DNA of 64,000 bases from Rhynchospora pubera. Taxonomy: Eukaryota > Streptophyta > Magnoliopsida > Poales > Cyperaceae. The notes beneath the pieces are model-generated. The model did no database searches. It was not told the DNA's origin and worked only from the letters and a program-made list of their open reading frames with translations. Position numbers and translations under genes: made by a program. Positions 25,129-37,555 of this stretch are shown here, one piece after another. Position 1 is the first letter of the stretch, and every line of letters starts with the position of its first letter. The DNA lies in NCBI GenBank assembly GCA_028095005.1, contig CM051461.1:43202812-43266811 (forward strand). The letters are read 5' to 3'.

Positions 25129-25187
25129 AGAAAACAAATTAATCTTCTCTCTGAGAATCTGTTTCTCGTTCCCACTGTCGGCAAGCC

Positions 25188-28100
25188 ATGTCAACCGACG
25201 GAGAACATGAATCACCACTCAAGAAGACTGATGGGAATCCAGTCAGAACCCGAGACCAGCCTATAGCCATGCCGGTCTATTATGATGCGAATCCTGCGTT
25301 AAAGCTCACAACATAACTCCTTAACGGTAACAATTACTTGTCCTGGTCAGATTCTGTGTCATTGGCTCTAGGAGCAAAGTCTTTATCGAACTATATAACT
25401 GATCTTCCTCGAACCCCTGTCCAAAATGATACCCAATATGAAAAATGGATGGCCACCGACAAACTTGTTAGACTCTGGATAAAAAATTCTATGGAACCAT
25501 CTATCTCACGATTGTTTGTTGATTCTAAATCCGCCTTTGATCTGTGGCAATCCATTTTGGACATGTTTGGGCAACAAAACAATTTTGATAGGATATTCCA
25601 ACTCAAACAAGAACTGTTCCAAGCCAAACAAGGTTCACAAACTATCACTCAGTTATATGGCTCTATAAAGAGCAAATTAGATGAACTGAATATGTACGAG
25701 CCAATCACAGATGACCTAAGGACTCTCCAAAAGAGATATGAACATGATCGTGTTTACTTCCTTTTGAATGCTTTGAATTCTGACTATAATCAAATTAGAA
25801 GTCAGATTCTTTACTCACCTGAGCTTCCAAACATCTCTAATGTTGTTTCCTTACTTCAAAGAGAGGAAACACGAAAATCCATTTATTCTCCCACTATTGA
25901 CAATATGGTCGAGAAATCTGTACTAATGGCAGATAGAAATCAAGGGGGAAGAAACCATACCAGCAACCGCGGCAGAGGTCGTGGTAGAGGCCGAGGAAAT
26001 CGACCAGTACCGTATTGCGATCACTGTGCAAAAGACGGCCACAGTCGCAACAATTGCTGGGAACTGTACCCCCATCTGAAACCACGTCGAGATAGAGCCA
26101 ATGGTGGCAGAAGTCATCCACCAAGCGCACAGTCTGTGACAGCCGCGTCCACCTCAGACCCGCCGACATTCACCCTTGCGCAACTCAACCAATTGCTGCA
26201 GCAGCTGAGTGGCGGTGGAGATTGGGCGGAACAAGGAGAGGGACAGACTGTCGCCGCTAGGTCAGGTAAGCAATCAGGTAATTTGGCTTGTCAAATCCAA
26301 AATTTGGTTTCAGGGAAGGGCCATGGCAATTTGGGGAAGAAAAGTTGCGGCCCTGAGTTAATGAAAGAGAAAGAGTTTAGCCCTATTAGCAGTGAACCAA
26401 TAAACGGTCTAAAGTCCGGTTTAGCACATTTTGGTTCTCCAAAACCTACATCAGCAGAAAGAATTGAACCCAAATCTTTCAAAAGCTTTGCTGCTCATTT
26501 AAATAAAAATGTTCGAAACCAGGAATGGATTGTCGATTCTGGAGCGACTGACCATATGGTAAATTGCAAATCAGGATTAGCTAATTTAACAAAACCAAAT
26601 TATGCCCAAAATGTGTTTTTAGCTGATGGTTCAAGTAACCCAATTCTAGGGTCAGGTCAAACCAAAGTGTTTGATAAATCCATAAATAACGTATTATACT
26701 TACCAAACTTTCCATCTAATTTGTTATCAGTCGGTAAAATCACCAAGGAATTAAATTGCAATGTCATTTTCTCACCTTCTACTGTGGTATTTCAGGACAT
26801 AGTGACCGGGAAGACGATTGGTGAAGGAAGTTTAGAAAGAGGCCTTTATATCATTAAAAATGAAAATTATGCCTTCACTTCTTCTAAAGACAATTTGAAT
26901 AATTTGTGGCATTGTCGTATGGGCCACCCTTCTGATAGAGTTTTAAATAAAATCGTAGTGTTATCAAATTTAAACTCTAGTTGTTGTGAGATTTGTAATT
27001 TTGCTAAACAAACTAAATTGCCCTTTTCTTTATCTAATAGTAAATCTGATAAACCCTTTCAAATCATTCACTCCGATGTTTGGGGTCCAGCTCCAATTGA
27101 TTCTTATAATAATTTTAAATATTTTGTGACTTTTATTGATGATTTTTCTAGAGCTACATGGTTATATCTTTTAAATTCCAAAGCTGAAGTTTTTCATTTT
27201 TTTAAAGAATTTGTGAATCTTGTGTCAACTCAGTACAGCACACGAGTTCAGATTCTTAGAACTGATAATGGTACCGAGTATGTTAACAAGAATTTTCGTG
27301 ATTTTTTGAATGATTCAGGAATTATTCATCAGACCACCTGTGTTGGCACTCCGGAGCAAAATGGTGTTTCTGAACGAAAGAATCGTCATATCCTTGAAGT
27401 AACTCGGGCTCTAATGTTCCAATCTAAAATTCCTAAATCATTTTGGTCTGATGCTATCCTCACTGCAACGTACTTGATAAATAGGCTTCCAAGTGTCGTT
27501 CTCAAATATAAATCTCCGCTTGAAACTTTAAATAATCAAAAAATTAGTTTAAACCATCTACGAACATTTGGTTGCACGTGCTTTATTTATAATCAAGATA
27601 TTCATCGTGATAAATTAGACTCTAGAGCCATAAAATGTGTCTTTCTTGGTTACTCTACAAGGAAGAAAGGCTACAAGTGTCTTGATCCTGTTTCAAATAA
27701 AACATATATTTCACGAAATGTTAAATTTGTAGAGCATCAATTCTTCTTTGAGAATTTTATGCAGGGGAAGCATCGAGTCACAGAAACGGGAAACAATGAG
27801 GTGCTTAATGAGTTTTACATTAACAAATCAAATGAGGAACCGTCCAGTCATACACATATGAATGGACCAATAGCAAATCCAAACGAATCAAGTGAAGAAA
27901 TGTCCACGCATGTATCTCCCATGGAATCCGAAGTAAATGCGGACAACTTGGAGCACGCTGGAATTATTGAAGGCGAAACTGAAGGCAGCCCGCAGCATTC
28001 TGAAGGTAATGATTCAACAATGCTGCGCAGGTCGGTAAGACAAACAAAACCCTCTATTAGACTACAAGACTTTGTTACCTATTGCACCGCTAAGTACCCG

Positions 28101-29810
28101 TTACAAGACTTCATTACTTATGACAATATTTCAACTAAGTATAAGGTTTTTCTTAGTAACGTGTCCAAAGAAGTAGAACCCCAAACCTTTCTAGAAGCAA
28201 GTAGAAATCCAATCTGGCAAGAAGCCATGCAAGAAGAACTCAAAGCACTAGCAAAAAACAAAACGTGGGATGTCGTTAGATTACCTCAAAATAAAAAATC
28301 AGTTGGGTGTAGATGGCTATATAAGATCAAGTACAATAGTGATGGTTCAATAGAGAGGTATAAGGCTAGGTTAGTTGCCAAAGGTTATACCCAAACGTAC
28401 GGTGTTGATTACAAAGAAACTTTTGCACCGGTAGCAAAAATGAATACTATTAGAGTGTTATTATCTATTGCTGCTAATCTTGATTGGAATTTGTACCAGA
28501 TGGATGTTAAGAATGCATTTCTTCAAGGAACACTTGAAGAGGAAGTATATATGAACTTACCTCCTGGTCATCCAAAAGAACATGACAAAACTTTAGTTTG
28601 TAAATTAAATAAGTCAATATATGGTCTAAAACAGTCTCCTAGAGCTTGGTATGCAAAATTAAGCTCAGCACTTGTTCTTTTCGGTTTTAAAATAAGCAAT
28701 AGTGATCATTCTATGTTTGTCAAACACAATGTTAAAACCACCATAATTGTCTTAATATATGTTGATGACATTATAATTACAGGAAATGACCGTGATGGAA
28801 TTAGTAATGTTAAACAGTTCCTTCAACAAAAATTTGACATTAAAGATCTTGGTCAACTAAAATATTTCTTAGGTATAGAAATCGCATATTCTAGTAAGGG
28901 TTTATTTTTATCTCAAAGGAAATATGTGCTAGACCTTCTACAAGAGACAGGTAAATTAGGGTGCAAACCTGTAGATACTCCAATCGAATTAAATCTTAAG
29001 TTAGGCCCCAATGACGGTAAACCTTTGACGGATATTAGTCAGTACCAAAGGATGGTAGGAAAATTAATTTATTTAACTGTTACTCGTCCTGACATAATGT
29101 TTGCAGTTAATGTAGTGAGTCAATTTATGCATGCACCAAGGACCTCTCATATGGATGCAGTGGTTCGAATTTTGAGATATCTCAAAGGGAGTCCAGGAAG
29201 GGGAGTGCTAATGCGCAAAAACAAACATGTCAAAATTGCAGCATATTCTGATGCAGATTGGGCAGGCAGTAGTGATAGAAAATCCACCACTGGATACTGC
29301 ACTTTCATTGGAGGAAATCTAGTCACTTGGAGGAGCAAAAAGCAATCAGTTGTAGCACGATCAAGCGCTGAGGCAGAATATAGAGCCATGGCTTCTACTA
29401 CAAGTGAAGTGATATGGTTAAAACAATTAATGCAAGATATTGGAATAGCATGTGACTATCCAATTCCCATGTTTTGTGATAATCAAGCCGCAAGACATAT
29501 CGCAAACAATCCAGTTTTTCATGAAAGAACAAAGCACATTGAGATAGACTGTCATTTCATACGAGAGAAGATAACATCAAAAGAAATTGAAACCCCGTAC
29601 ATCCCAAGCCGAAATCAACTCGCAGATATTTTTACTAAACCTTTAACCAAATTTCAATTTCAAAACATTTTATCCAAGTTGGGCTCTTTCGACCTCTACG
29701 AACCCAACTTGAGGGGGAATGTTAAAGGTTATGCAACAAATATAGAAGAATCTCCAGCCATATCCTCAGATACGGCCAGATGTCAAGAACATAAAAACAG
29801 GCTGAATTAG
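25188..29810 (+). CDS. Copia gag-pol polyprotein with one premature stop
   Basis: The first ATG at 25188 is in frame with the polyprotein, but TAA at 25314-25316 (codon 43) breaks it. The frame is then open for about 1,490 codons. Positions counted from 25338: gag, then a CCHC zinc knuckle (CDHCAKDGHSRNNC, about 227); protease DSGATDH (about 400); GAG-pre-integrase (WHCRMGHPS); integrase catalytic D, D and E at about 580, 643 and 679; reverse transcriptase with YVDD (about 1141); RNase H (YSDADWAGSSDRKSTTG and beyond). The C-terminus is unusual: no stop precedes the polypurine tract, and the frame runs about 90 bases into the 3' LTR. The stop at codon 43 would prevent normal Gag-Pol synthesis unless translation restarts downstream. 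Confidence 0.93.
29711..29719 (+). promoter_or_regulatory. Copia polypurine tract
   Basis: GAGGGGGAA immediately before the 3' LTR, the plus-strand priming site. Here it also lies inside the reading frame. Confidence 0.85.
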
Positions 29811-30023
29811 CTCTTATAGCCGTTTGACACATGCTGCTTTTGTCTTCTGCACGATCTTGTAAATTAATGCAATCTTGTAATTAATAGGATAGACTTCCAT
29901 GTATAGCTAGACTGTTATAGAATGTAATATGAAGAAGAATGTAAATAACAGCCTATATATAGGCGCCTGTATCAGATATAATGTAAGAGAAAAATACAAA
30001 TATTTTACCATCACGTCATTTCA
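29720..30023 (+). repeat. Copia 3' LTR
   Basis: 304 bp, identical to the 5' LTR. It contains the stop codon (29808-29810) of the gag-pol frame. Confidence 0.95.
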
Positions 30024-30028
30024 GGCCG

Positions 30029-30230
30029 GTTAGAGAAAGGCTTGACGTGTGCCGGCGGGTGGTCTGCTGCTGAGGTGGCAAATAGGGTGCAGAGACAGTT
30101 GGGAGATGTATTAGGGTTTGAATGTACTGGGTTAACCAGAAAGGATAAATATATGATGTTGGCTGAGAACGACGGTGTTGTCTCACTCAATCACCAAAAT
30201 ATAGGAATAAAACATGGGTGCAAGAAGTAA
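30029..30230 (+). CDS. GPAT exon 2, part downstream of the Copia insertion
   Basis: Continues the GPAT frame after the duplicated GGCCG, with CAGGWSAAEVANRVQ, LGFECTGLTRKDKYMML and a TAA at 30228. All are conserved C-terminal GPAT features. It is separated from the rest of its exon by the retrotransposon. Confidence 0.9.
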
Positions 30231-30518
30231 AGTGGGCGCTTTATTGTGGGTGCTAATACTATATATATTTTCCTTCTTTCTTGCTAAGATACCTGTTAAA
30301 ACCAGGAACTCAGGTGTATTTGAAATTTTTTTTTGTGTGTTTATATTTCTTTTTCATTTCTTGAAAATTGAAACCAAGGCTTTGTGAAATAATAATTCCA
30401 TTGTTATTGACGGTGTTTTATGCAATTCAACCAACCATATCAATATGAGCTCAGGAATGCTAGTGCTATCCGTTTCATTAATTTGCAATTTTGCATGCCT
30501 TCCTTACTAAAAGTACAT

Positions 30519-30688
30519 TTTTTTTTTCAAAGGCTAGGTGGCGAGAGCCACACCAGCAATTCATTGAATAAGAAAGGAAGGTTTACAATTACAGGGAAGA
30601 AAAGGCAAAACTAAGAAACAAAAAACAGTAAGAATACAGCAAAAGGATAAAAGGAGCTCGTAAAAGGAGCCCTGAAAAGAAAACAGAA
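30519..30688 (-). mobile_element. Short 5'-truncated non-LTR retroelement tail
   Basis: Flanked by the 10-bp duplication AAAAGTACAT (30509-30518 and 30689-30698). On the minus strand it ends GGCTCTCGCCACCTAGCCTTTG plus an A-run (seen as T-run 30519-30527). This looks like the 3' tail of an L1-type LINE copy. Confidence 0.65.
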
Positions 30689-30698
30689 AAAAGTACAT

Positions 30699-33660
30699 AT
30701 TTTTAAAAAATATTTTCTTTTGTAGCGTCAGTTCAGTAAGGAGTAAGGACCATTAACCGCTTGCCTGTTCATCATATGTTTGGCCTTCAAAATTGGGGGA
30801 AAAAAACTTAAAAGGTTTTGAATTACATCCTGGTCTACTAGACAGCCTCAATTAATTGTCGCACTGGTGTACGAGCGGAATGGTCAAAATAAAGGGAAAT
30901 TAATTGCCATTAAGAAGATGTTTTAATGCAATTAAATGTGTTTGGTAGAAATAGTACGATTTGAAATGACCCATCAATCCCTAGTCCTAGATTGAGAAAC
31001 ATAAATTCGAAAGTGGTAGCTGTATCACTTACATGTGGGTCCCACTTACTGTGATAGGGAGTTCTCTTATAAGGCGAGCGAAAGTTGCAGTCCTAGTCAT
31101 AATATATTTGGAATCATAATTTTAAAATCTTTTCTTTTGGATACTTCTTTCCTTTCCGTATATCCTTTCAGACTTCTAGATATAGTCATATAGATCATTA
31201 TGAACGAGAAAAGAGATTAATTTATTCACTGATTTAGTGAGGAAATATTTAACTGCCTGCGGTATCTTTTCTTTTATTACTGGGCCAACTTCAATAACTA
31301 TAAAGGCTATAACTGTCTATTGTAAAAAGGACACTGTTACGAAGGAATTTTTGAAGAAATTATTTGTGAGAAGGACAACGGGAGGTGTCCATTCCCATTT
31401 TAAATCACGTAACAGGATGTCTCCAGTCTAGGCCCGTTACCAGCTTAGCCCAGCTAACCTGTCAGAATTGGCCCAGCCTTTACTATTAGAATTAGATCCT
31501 AGACTCACAGCTTATAAATGTTAGATACTTAGATGTAAACTGCTGACTTCGCTTTATTAATCTTACAGTATTATATGTATATAAAAAGTGATCATCTTTT
31601 GAGTTTGCTTAACTTAAATGATATGGAAGAATGGAAAAGATCAAAATCCCAAACTACGACAAGTTGGCAATGACAATAGCTCGAAAGTTGCCAATGATCT
31701 GAAATAAAATCTGGAAACACAAATTTGCCGTAATGCTGGTGATGTTGAGGAGTAGTATTTGATTTCCTCTAAAAATTACGTGCTAATTCAGGGATCTTTT
31801 TTCCCCTGCCCTATCATGCAGTATCGGTCGGCCATCCTCTAATGATGAGGTTTTCCTGAGTAAAGACTCAAGAGGCCATCGAGAGTAGCAACCATAGGAA
31901 AATTTTAATATTAAGAGGAGATTTCAACTTTCAAATGTAAAGGATGAAATGTCACACGATTGCTCGTATCAGATAGGACTCGGTTGGCGCCGGAAGAAGA
32001 GTAAAAATCTGTATTTGAGTCCGTCATAATTCATAATTCATAATTCATAATTGCACCTAGGTCTCTTAATGGTCTCCAACTTGTGCCTAGATTTCTATCT
32101 CTAGTCATGACAGTTTAGTTGATGGGTACCTTTACGGTTTACCCCACCATATCCTCCTCAAGTCCCTTTGCATGTATAACTGTATAGCTGTTTCCTTAGT
32201 ATTGTGTCCTTGGGATCAAATCTGATAATATTTGTGCAAATGGATCTAGATTAGCATTCAACAAGTTGGTTGTTACCGCTGATGACTATTCTGTGTGTAC
32301 TTATTTTTTAAAATAGTTCCTGTCAGTTGGGTTATGTACTAATCACATTCCTTTGTAAGCTGTATGTTCTCGTGATCGAGAATTATTCTTATATTCTTAT
32401 TCGGCGTTTAAAATTGATGACCAAAAAATAGACTATTAATTTTTTATTTATTTTTCTGATATTCACGAGGCCAATGTGCCATATTGACATTGACTATATT
32501 TATTATAACCTTTATAATTCAGTACGTCGCTGGCATCGATTCCGTCAACGCTCATATTTAGTATGGTAGCTGAATTTTTTTTTTCCTTTTCTTATTTCAA
32601 TCGACTCCGTGAGACATGTTTGCAAGTAAGTAAAAAGCACTTTAAGGAATTGCTTAAGATAAAAAAATATATATATTAGAGAATACCCCCCATATCTGTC
32701 GAGATATAATAAAAATTCATAAATAAATATAATATTGATAAACTGTATTAACAGATGAAAAATAAACTTTTAAGTTCAAATTTGCTGAAAAATAAATCCT
32801 TTCTTTTACAAGTCCCATCTTTATCACATGGTCTTACTCACAGAAATTTCCTTTCTAAATTTGCTTTGATGTATTCGGTTATGAACCGATTGAGTTCAAT
32901 GATTAAGAATAACAATTCCATTTGACTATTTGAATTGCAGCTGTACTCGTATATTCCAAACACCAATTGGGCATCGGCCGATAATCAATTAATTTTTGCA
33001 AAGTCCTCAATTTAAATTGACTCTATATTTCAACAGTTTGGATGCTTTACAAAGAAAATTTATTCCCCGTCATTTCGTTGGGGGGGGGGAGTCTAAAATA
33101 TAGCAGATGTATACTGTAAAAATCATTTCGATGATATCTAGGGATTTAAAAGGTAGCTAAAGCTTCACAAGCATACGTAATGTAGAAATTAATTAACTTA
33201 ATTTATTTTAAAAGCAGAGAACTACAAATAGAAACTATTTAAAAGAAGATCATATTAAATTACATAACTAAAGAAAAAGAAAGAAGAAATAAATAATTAC
33301 AAGCATGAAAAGAAAAGAAAAATAGAAACTATTAGAGAACTACAAATAGATTGTTGGAAAATAATAACATATATGGACAAAATAAACTACACACCCTTCT
33401 AATACTCTCTTATTGAAAATATACGTCTCTAGACCCACAAAAAAAAATGTCTCTGATTAATTTTTTTTTATCTATTCTCTAATCATGTCAAATATAAATA
33501 TGTATCGTTTCTTTATATTTAACTGGAGTTCTAAATCATGAAAATCAATATTAAAAATATCACTTCAAATTGCCATTGTATTTTCTGTGTCTTCTCTCTC
33601 TTGCTTTGCTGCTAGGAGCAGCACATTGAACTTCCACACCAGCTTGGAAGTTGGAACTGA
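30699..33660. other. Intergenic between GPAT and the next hAT
   Basis: No supported gene or bounded element over about 3 kb. There is a G-run at about 33080 and scattered AT-rich microsatellite. Short open frames (for example 31237-31431) show no recognisable motif. Confidence 0.5.
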
Positions 33661-33668
33661 CCTAGAAC

Positions 33669-35093
33669 TAGGGCTGTCAAACGTGCAGAACGTACACGGA
33701 AGTTAGTACTTTCGTTTACGTTCTGTAATAATGAACGTAATTAGATTAAGTTACGTTTATGTTTCGTTATTAAAACGTAACTAAAATTTTTTACGTTTTC
33801 CGTTCCGTAAAATTAAACGAAACAAACGTTAAAAACGTTAAATTTTTTTATCGTTTGAAATTGGTCTCAAAACAATTCGCAAAGATATTTATGTTACTGT
33901 TTAAGACTTACTAGTAAGCAAAAAGGAAAACATAGCAACTGGTACCAAGCAATTTCTCTTGGTTTATCAAGTGTTTTCAAACAACAACTGGTACCAACTA
34001 TCTTAAAAAATTATAAACTTAAGCAGAAAAAACCCACAAAACTATCTAAGAAACAAAACAGAAAGAAATTGAAGGAACAATATCCAAAGTATTACATATC
34101 ACAAATCCAAAATTATTACATACCAGCAAATCAAATAATTCAATATTTGTCCTTTCTAGAAAATCCAACCGAAATAGAATAGGAATTGTGTAATAAACCG
34201 AGAGAAAAAAATTGAAAAGAACTAAGTCAGATTTAACCATTTGTACCAGTACAGTAGCAGACTTGCTGGTTAATAGGTACCCTGCATGTATATCTTCTTG
34301 CTAAGGCGTGCTTATAGAGAAGGAGCATGGTCAGGAATTGGCTGAAGGCGAGCATATCTTTTTTCTAAGGTGTGCTTGGACTACAACCCACCCAATCTAT
34401 AAATGACATAATTGGCTACCTGCGTAGTGAATTCCTCATGAAAAAGACCCACGCTGTGTATATGTTTGTTCTGGTATGATTTTACTTGCTGCAAAGAGAG
34501 TGTGTGGAAAATCAAATATACGCCAGGATGGAGATGAGTGACTAGTGAAATGGATCTCTTGAACTAAGAAAACCCAAACTCTAAGCAGCGCTGGCACCAT
34601 TAGCATTCTTGCCGAGACTCTTGTCGATAGTGATTTGACCGTGAGAATTGGATTCCCTCTCTTGATTTCGGTGAAAGCCTCAACACGCACTTTCTAAGGG
34701 GAAGAGACGGTGAGTAGGTGGAGTTGTGGTGAGGGAGATCATCGGAGGCCATCGGAGAAGTTAGGTCGAGGCCTCGAGGGAGAAGAGGAGAGAGGCAGCT
34801 ATGCCTGCGCGGCGCTAGGGTTAGGAGATACAAAGAGAGGCAGACTCGACCTCGAGTATATCTCCTCTCCTAAATAAATTGTGGGCTGACAAATTAACGG
34901 GCCGACGGAATAACGTTAAAAAACGTAACGAAATTGGGCCGATTCGTTTCCGTTCCGTCCAGCTGAACGAAACCAGAAACCATTCCGTTTCTGTTCCGCT
35001 AGCTGAAACGGAAGCAAAAACCCTTTCATTTCCGCTCCGTTTCGGTCGGAACGAAACGGAAACGTTCGAAACGGAACGGTATTGACAGCCCTA
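33669..35093. mobile_element. Non-autonomous hAT transposon (1.4 kb)
   Basis: The ends are TAGGGCTGTCAAACG and (reverse strand) TAGGGCTGTCAATACCG, with a perfect 8-bp TSD CCTAGAAC (33661-33668 and 35094-35101). Sub-terminal regions are full of ACGTTTCCGT, AAACGGAACG and related repeats. There is no transposase. A leader-like GC-richer block at 34,600-34,860 has a minus-strand open frame without known motifs and may be captured sequence. Confidence 0.85.
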
Positions 35094-35280
35094 CCTAGAA
35101 CTCGATTATAGTAATTAATTTATTGAACTAAGATACTCTTGGTGGGTCCAAAGGAATTCTTTCGTCTGATAATTCATGTGCTGTGAGATCTGGCTTATCT
35201 TTCTCATTCCCTTGCCACGCATTTCGTAAACCTATTGCACATGAATCTTGATTATCAAAAATAAAAAGTTACAAATTGAG

Positions 35281-35433
35281 AACCAGTTTTTGGTCTAGTG
35301 GCAAAGAGCAATGCACCTTTACTCCTTGAGTGAAAGATCGCATGTTCGAAACCTGGCTAGAGGGTCTTTCATAGACATTTAATTTAAAAATAAGTTGGGT
35401 GGCTTAGATCTCCAATTTATTTAAAAAAAAAAT
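35281..35433 (+). mobile_element. tRNA-derived SINE
   Basis: It carries a Pol III A box TGGTCTAGTGG (35291-35301) and a B box GTTCGAAACC (35344-35353), spaced as in tRNA genes, followed by a tRNA-unrelated body and an A-rich tail (35421-35433). No anticodon arm folding was evident, so it is a SINE rather than a tRNA gene. The flanks TTACAAATTGAGAACC and TTGCAAATGAACC may be a decayed TSD. Confidence 0.65.
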
Positions 35434-35600
35434 TGCAAATGAACCTTTTTAATGTTTGAATAAACAGCCATCAATTTCGTCCCTCTGTTTTTGTTGGGCA
35501 AAAGAAATCTTAATTGTGCTAATAACAAAACCTAACTCGAGATTTACTCTTAAGGCAATAAGTAATTGTTCCAGTAATATGTACCACTGAATTAAGGAAT

Positions 35601-35813
35601 ACTAGCCACAGATTCGTGCTTCGCGCGATGAAGATTTGTCTTAAGACCGGCATGTGATTATTAGAAGTGCTAGTATTATCATTGTAATAAGAAAACTCAT
35701 GCAAAAGATATCAATGCATTAGTGAAATAATGAGTATTCAATACAACTGCTGATAAAAAGTTTAAAAGAGCAAGAGATATAGCCAGAAAAATAAACAGCA
35801 CCCTTAAGTAAAC
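35601..35813 (-). mobile_element. Helitron 3' terminal segment
   Basis: On the minus strand a near-palindrome TCGCGC-GAA-GCACGA is followed by ATCTGTGG and CTAG with T next, the Helitron 3' signature. The element would extend rightwards but is cut by the LTR retrotransposon at 35814. Its 5' end was not found. Confidence 0.4.
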
Positions 35814-37555
35814 TGATCGAGGGTATAAACCTAGGTCAAACAAAAATAACCTTGTTTACTCGACTAGACGTTCGTAGTAAAGCAAAGGTGTCGATCCCAC
35901 AGAGATGGTGATGAATACTAATCCTATTTGTTCGCTAAAGCTAGACAATAAAAGTTTAGAAACATATTGGTGCTACAAACTAAAAGGCGAAATGAAAAAG
36001 ATGCAAGAATAAGAATGAAAGTGATGAAAAACAGTTTAAAAGAATATTTTTGGGATTTTAAAAGGTTTAAAATATGATAATAAATGTGCCTTAGGGTTCG
36101 ATTTCACCTAGATCTGGTCACAGAGTCACAAGGCTTAGCACTGTCGTATTCAGCCTTGCTAATTCGGTCCGAATTCCGGACCGAATTCCACTGTGTAAAT
36201 GCTGTGGTTTACTCTTTTGTTGATTTATTCAAGCCAAAGGTCCATCTAGCCAAACCTAACTCCCTAACCCTCCGCTTTCGCCTATTGGGTACGGTATTTG
36301 GAATGGGATCTAGTGTTAAACAACCTTCATCGAGTGCATTGCACCCCCAACTTTCGTTGTTCGGTGGACCTACTCGAGTTTACCGATGATTTTCTGCGAG
36401 ATATCTAACCTAGACTTTCGCCTAACTAGAAGTGTTTACTTTTGGTTACTAACTGGTCGACTTTCGCCATTGACCTACCTCGAAATACTAGTGAAAGGTT
36501 CAGTTATTATAATGAGTTGATGTCTCAAACAAGTGCGGCCGTACACAAGCAGAGCAACACAAGTAATAATAAACACAAAACACGAGCAAATAAATAAAAC
36601 TCCCAAAGGTAATTGGTTTCGTCCATCAACAAGACAAGCAAACCAAGCAAACCAAATTCTAGGCTACATCTATCCCTAAAGCAACAAAGATCTAACCTAT
36701 CATGCTAATAAAACAAGATACAAACTCCATGACAAGAATAAATAAGAGAAAAGGAAGAGATACAACAATATCCAGGTTTACTCCTATTTGAATCAAGTCT
36801 GAAGCCGTGGTTGGGTTGAATCTAACGCTGTCGCGCCTAGAACTGCTCCCAAATCGCTGCCATGGTCGAGTGATGGTGGAGAGGTGGTGGAAATCCCACG
36901 CCTTTCGGCGTGAGAACGGTGCTGAGAGGTGGAAGATTGGTGGCTGCTGATGGATAATGGTGGATTCCCCTTCCTCAAGCAAGAATAAACTTAATATAGA
37001 CTCCTCTCTGGCCCCTTGACAGGTTGGGAACGTTTTCCCTTGATTTAGGCCGAAATTGGGGCCTTTCCATAAGAGAAAACGCCTTAGGAATACAGCTGGA
37101 AACCTTCCCTGTATAGCAATTCGGACCGAATTCCAGACAATTCGGTCCGAATTCCAGACAATTCGGTCCGAATTAGCTTCTCTGTAATTTTCTGTGACGC
37201 AATTCGGTCCGAATTGATGCCAATTCGGTCCGAATTCCTGTGCCAGCATTGCGCACCAATAGTATTTTGAGCATAGTTTCTTCATCCGGGCTCCGATTGA
37301 GGTGATTCAAAGATCGCCGGAAAGCTTACAATGAGCTCTACAATGCTATTGCTTCCATTTAGCTATTTGATTCTCTTAAATCTATCATTTTATGCAATGA
37401 TTATGCGTGATCCACCAAATTCCTACAAGACAAGTCAAATTCCACGGCAGTATCCAATCTTGCCAAACAAACAGAAAAACAAGATAATATCACGGTTTTA
37501 GTCGCAATTTTGATGTAAAGTCTGGCCAAAATATAAGTATAAATATGAGATATCA
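35814..37555 (-). repeat. LTR of the non-autonomous element (3' LTR in its own orientation)
   Basis: 1,742 bp. It contains several copies of the palindrome AATTCGGWCCGAATT and one more block of it than the other LTR. A 197-codon minus-strand open frame (36692-37285) spans it and includes repeats NSDRIVW made by the palindromes. I do not treat this as a gene. Confidence 0.9.

Larger units (their letters stand above)
24813..30023 (+). mobile_element. Full-length Ty1/Copia retrotransposon, recent insertion
   Basis: 5,211 bp, bounded by TSD GGCCG (24808-24812 and 30024-30028). The two 304-bp LTRs (TGTTAAAGG...GTCATTTCA) are identical base for base as read. It has an initiator tRNA-Met primer site, a single gag-pol frame in Copia order (protease, integrase, reverse transcriptase, RNase H) and a polypurine tract. 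It sits in the sense orientation inside the last exon of GPAT. The only lesion I see is one early in-frame stop in gag. Confidence 0.97.
21171..30230 (+). pseudogene. Glycerol-3-phosphate acyltransferase, GPAT1-like, disrupted by a Copia insertion
   Basis: Plant-specific GPATs transfer an acyl group to glycerol-3-phosphate at the ER for cutin, suberin or related lipids. Exon 1 is 21171-21911. Exon 2 is 24112-24812 plus 30029-30230, split by a 5.2-kb retrotransposon. Without the insertion the frame is open for 547 codons, close to family size. The N-terminal HAD-like domain has DFDGT (about residue 69), but the distal phosphatase motif region reads CSSSSRDN rather than a K...GD...D pattern, as in the GPAT1 type. 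Acyltransferase motifs are HRTLID (about 351) and PEGTTCREP (about 414). The MVLP start, HDGRLAFLPTPLA and CAGGWSAAEVAN resemble Arabidopsis GPAT1. As it stands, translation would run from codon 481 into the LTR and stop after 29 foreign residues, losing the last 66. Splicing-out or a heterozygous intact allele cannot be excluded. Confidence 0.9.

Noticed and set aside
35281..35433. tRNA gene
   Set aside because: A and B boxes are present but there is no cloverleaf; better a SINE.
36692..37285. 197-codon frame in the LTR (and its 41643-42203 twin)
   Set aside because: It lies wholly in an LTR and its repeats come from the DNA palindromes; no protein motif.
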